Assembly: GCA_013042255.1 (NCBI GenBank)
Contig: JABDQK010000236.1
Location: forward strand, 1-6,244
Reading direction: 5' to 3'
DNA length: 6,244 bases
Source: Flavobacteriaceae bacterium
Lineage (GTDB): Bacteria; Bacteroidota; Bacteroidia; Flavobacteriales; Flavobacteriaceae
Shown: positions 4,864 to 6,244 of the stretch, piece after piece
Layout: every line of letters begins with the position of its first letter
Numbering within the stretch: position 1 is the stretch's first letter
Made by a program: the position numbers and the translations under genes
The notes under the pieces: generated by a model
What the model was told of the DNA's origin: nothing
What the model saw: only the letters and a program-made list of their open reading frames with translations
The model's database searches: none

Positions 4864-6244
4864 ATGAAACTAACTTCTTTCTTATTCCTCGGTCTGATAG
4901 GTCTGTCCCTGACCGCCCAACCAGACGTCACCAAAGCATCTGAAGTAATGAAAGGCCTGTCAGAAAAAGAGCAAATGGCCAATTCCTCCATGGTAAAAAA
5001 TATCACGTTTAAAAATATTGGCCCAACAGTGATGAGTGGGCGTGTGGTAGACCTTGATGTAAATCCAAATGATCCTACCGAATTCTATGTGGCCTATGCC
5101 TCAGGTGGACTATGGCATACTTCCAATAACGGCACCTCTTTTACCCCGATAATGGATCAGAGTGCAACCCAGAATATCGGAGATATTGCCGTGGACTGGA
5201 GAAGTGGCGTGATCTGGGTGGGAACGGGAGAAAATAATAGTTCGCGTTCATCCTATGCAGGAATAGGCTTGCTGAAATCAACCGATAAAGGTGGTACCTG
5301 GGAGCAAATGGGATTGGGAGACTCACACCATATCGGGCGGATACATATTAATCCATCTAATCCTGATGAAGTGGTGGTAGGTGTCACAGGACACCTGTAT
5401 TCTCCTAACCAGGAGCGAGGGGTTTATAAAACTAAGGACGGAGGTAAGAGCTGGAAAAAAACCCTTTATATTAATTCGGAAACAGGGATTATTGACCTGG
5501 CCGTTTCTCCAAACGACTTTAATGTTCAATTTGCAGCTGCCTGGGAGAAAGACCGGAAGGCCTGGAATTTTACGGGTAATGGCCCTGGTTCGGGAATCTA
5601 CAAAAGCACAGATGCCGGGGAAAGCTGGACATTAGTCTCCACTTCCAACAGTGGTTTTCCCACAGGGGACGGAGTAGGGCGTATTGGCCTGGCAGTATTC
5701 GATAATAACATTGTATATGCCGTACATGACAATCAATACAGGCGTCCTAAGTCTGACAAGGAAGAAACATCCGATGAGGGCTTAACAAAAGATGATTTTA
5801 AAACAATGTCTGTTGAGGCCTTTCTCAAACTGAAAAATGCCCGACTTGATGATTTTTTAAAGGATAATAACTTTCATGAAAAATATAAGGCTGAGAACGT
5901 CAAAGCCATGGTTGAAGACGGTGCAGTACAACCAAAAGATCTTGCAACCTATCTCGAAGATGCAAATTCACTTCTTTTTGACACCCCGGTAATCGGTGCC
6001 GAAGTATACCGCAGTGATAACGGCGGTAAAAACTGGAAGAAACAAAATGAAGATTTTATAGACGACCTTTTCTACAGTTACGGATATTACTTTGCCCAGA
6101 TCAGGGTTGATCGGAACAATCCGGATAAAATCTACCTGGCGGGAGTGCCGCTTATTGCCTCTTCAGATGCAGGAAAAACTTATAAGGCCATCGATGGAGA
6201 TAATGTCCATGCCGACCATCACGCACTCTGGATCAATCCGGTTA
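4864..6244 (+). CDS. Exported sortilin/VPS10-like BNR (Asp-box) repeat protein, N-terminal 460 residues
   Basis: The frame from the ATG at 4864 stays open to the right edge, giving 460 residues; the C-terminus is not in the window. Residues 1-19 are a Sec signal peptide (Lys2, hydrophobic core, probable cleavage at LTA-QP after residue 18), so the protein is exported. The mature part carries repeated Asp boxes (S/T-x-D-x-G-x-T-W type) at 86-93 (Asn for Asp), 139-146, 190-197, 248-255, 384-391 (Asn for Asp) and 433-440 (Tyr for Trp), the hallmark of BNR/sortilin-type beta-propellers. Between the fourth and fifth boxes, about residues 296-372, lies a charged, mostly helical insert. Proteins of this type in Bacteroidota are often annotated as glycosyl hydrolase, but no catalytic glycosidase motif is seen, so that name should not be used. 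Relatives are often around 1000 residues, so much may be missing. Function is unknown, possibly ligand binding or an envelope role. It is divergent from pepP across 109 bp. Confidence 0.88.
   Translation, partial: MKLTSFLFLGLIGLSLTAQPDVTKASEVMKGLSEKEQMANSSMVKNITFKNIGPTVMSGRVVDLDVNPNDPTEFYVAYASGGLWHTSNNGTSFTPIMDQSATQNIGDIAVDWRSGVIWVGTGENNSSRSSYAGIGLLKSTDKGGTWEQMGLGDSHHIGRIHINPSNPDEVVVGVTGHLYSPNQERGVYKTKDGGKSWKKTLYINSETGIIDLAVSPNDFNVQFAAAWEKDRKAWNFTGNGPGSGIYKSTDAGESWTLVSTSNSGFPTGDGVGRIGLAVFDNNIVYAVHDNQYRRPKSDKEETSDEGLTKDDFKTMSVEAFLKLKNARLDDFLKDNNFHEKYKAENVKAMVEDGAVQPKDLATYLEDANSLLFDTPVIGAEVYRSDNGGKNWKKQNEDFIDDLFYSYGYYFAQIRVDRNNPDKIYLAGVPLIASSDAGKTYKAIDGDNVHADHHALWINPV

Noticed and set aside
4864..6244. 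Sialidase or other glycosyl hydrolase, suggested by the Asp boxes
   Set aside because: Asp boxes are structural. No sialidase RIP motif or arginine triad context was seen, and the repeat layout fits the sortilin/BNR type instead.
1..6244. Mobile element, CRISPR array, phage, toxin-antitoxin or defence system
   Set aside because: No transposase, integrase, terminal repeat, direct-repeat array, paired small genes or nuclease/helicase motif was seen on either strand. The content is ordinary metabolic and envelope genes.

Overview
This window looks like ordinary chromosomal DNA from a member of the Bacteroidota, most likely a marine-type Flavobacteriaceae. Four things point there. The protein families are typical of that group: a choice-of-anchor-B lipoprotein, a Bacteroidota-style PepP beginning MKYDPID, and a secreted sortilin/BNR-repeat protein with a helical insert. 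No gene has a clear Shine-Dalgarno sequence. Matches to the Bacteroidota promoter pattern (TTTG, about 19-22 bp, TAnnTTTG) lie just upstream of several starts. Base composition is moderate, with no compositionally odd island. The genus cannot be named from sequence alone.

Layout: (1) 1-554, minus strand, the N-terminal part of a surface or periplasmic lipoprotein that runs off the left edge. (2) 629-1672, plus, thiL (thiamine-monophosphate kinase), divergent from the lipoprotein across 74 bp. (3) 1679-1897, minus, a 72-residue putative zinc-binding protein of unknown function, convergent with thiL across 6 bp. (4) 1898-2154, a T-rich intergenic region with a probable promoter on each strand and a short inverted repeat. 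(5) 2155-3432, plus, a BrnQ-type branched-chain amino acid carrier. (6) 3456-4754, minus, pepP (Xaa-Pro aminopeptidase), convergent with brnQ across 23 bp. (7) 4755-4863, a divergent promoter region. (8) 4864 to the right edge, plus, the first 460 residues of an exported protein with Asp-box/sortilin-type beta-propeller repeats.

The genes alternate in strand throughout, so each is probably its own transcription unit and there is no operon. They also do not form one pathway: cofactor synthesis (thiL), amino acid uptake (brnQ), peptide trimming (pepP) and two envelope or exported beta-propeller-like proteins. brnQ and pepP share a loose amino acid nutrition theme, but nothing shows coregulation.

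I found no mobile element, CRISPR array, phage gene, RNA gene or defence-like cassette, and no evidence of a new biological system. The points most worth a second look are regulatory: a near-leaderless thiL start, a promoter box that corrects the pepP start, a well-formed brnQ promoter, and an inverted repeat beside the promoter of the small zinc-binding protein. The small protein itself and the helical insert in the BNR protein are also worth checking.
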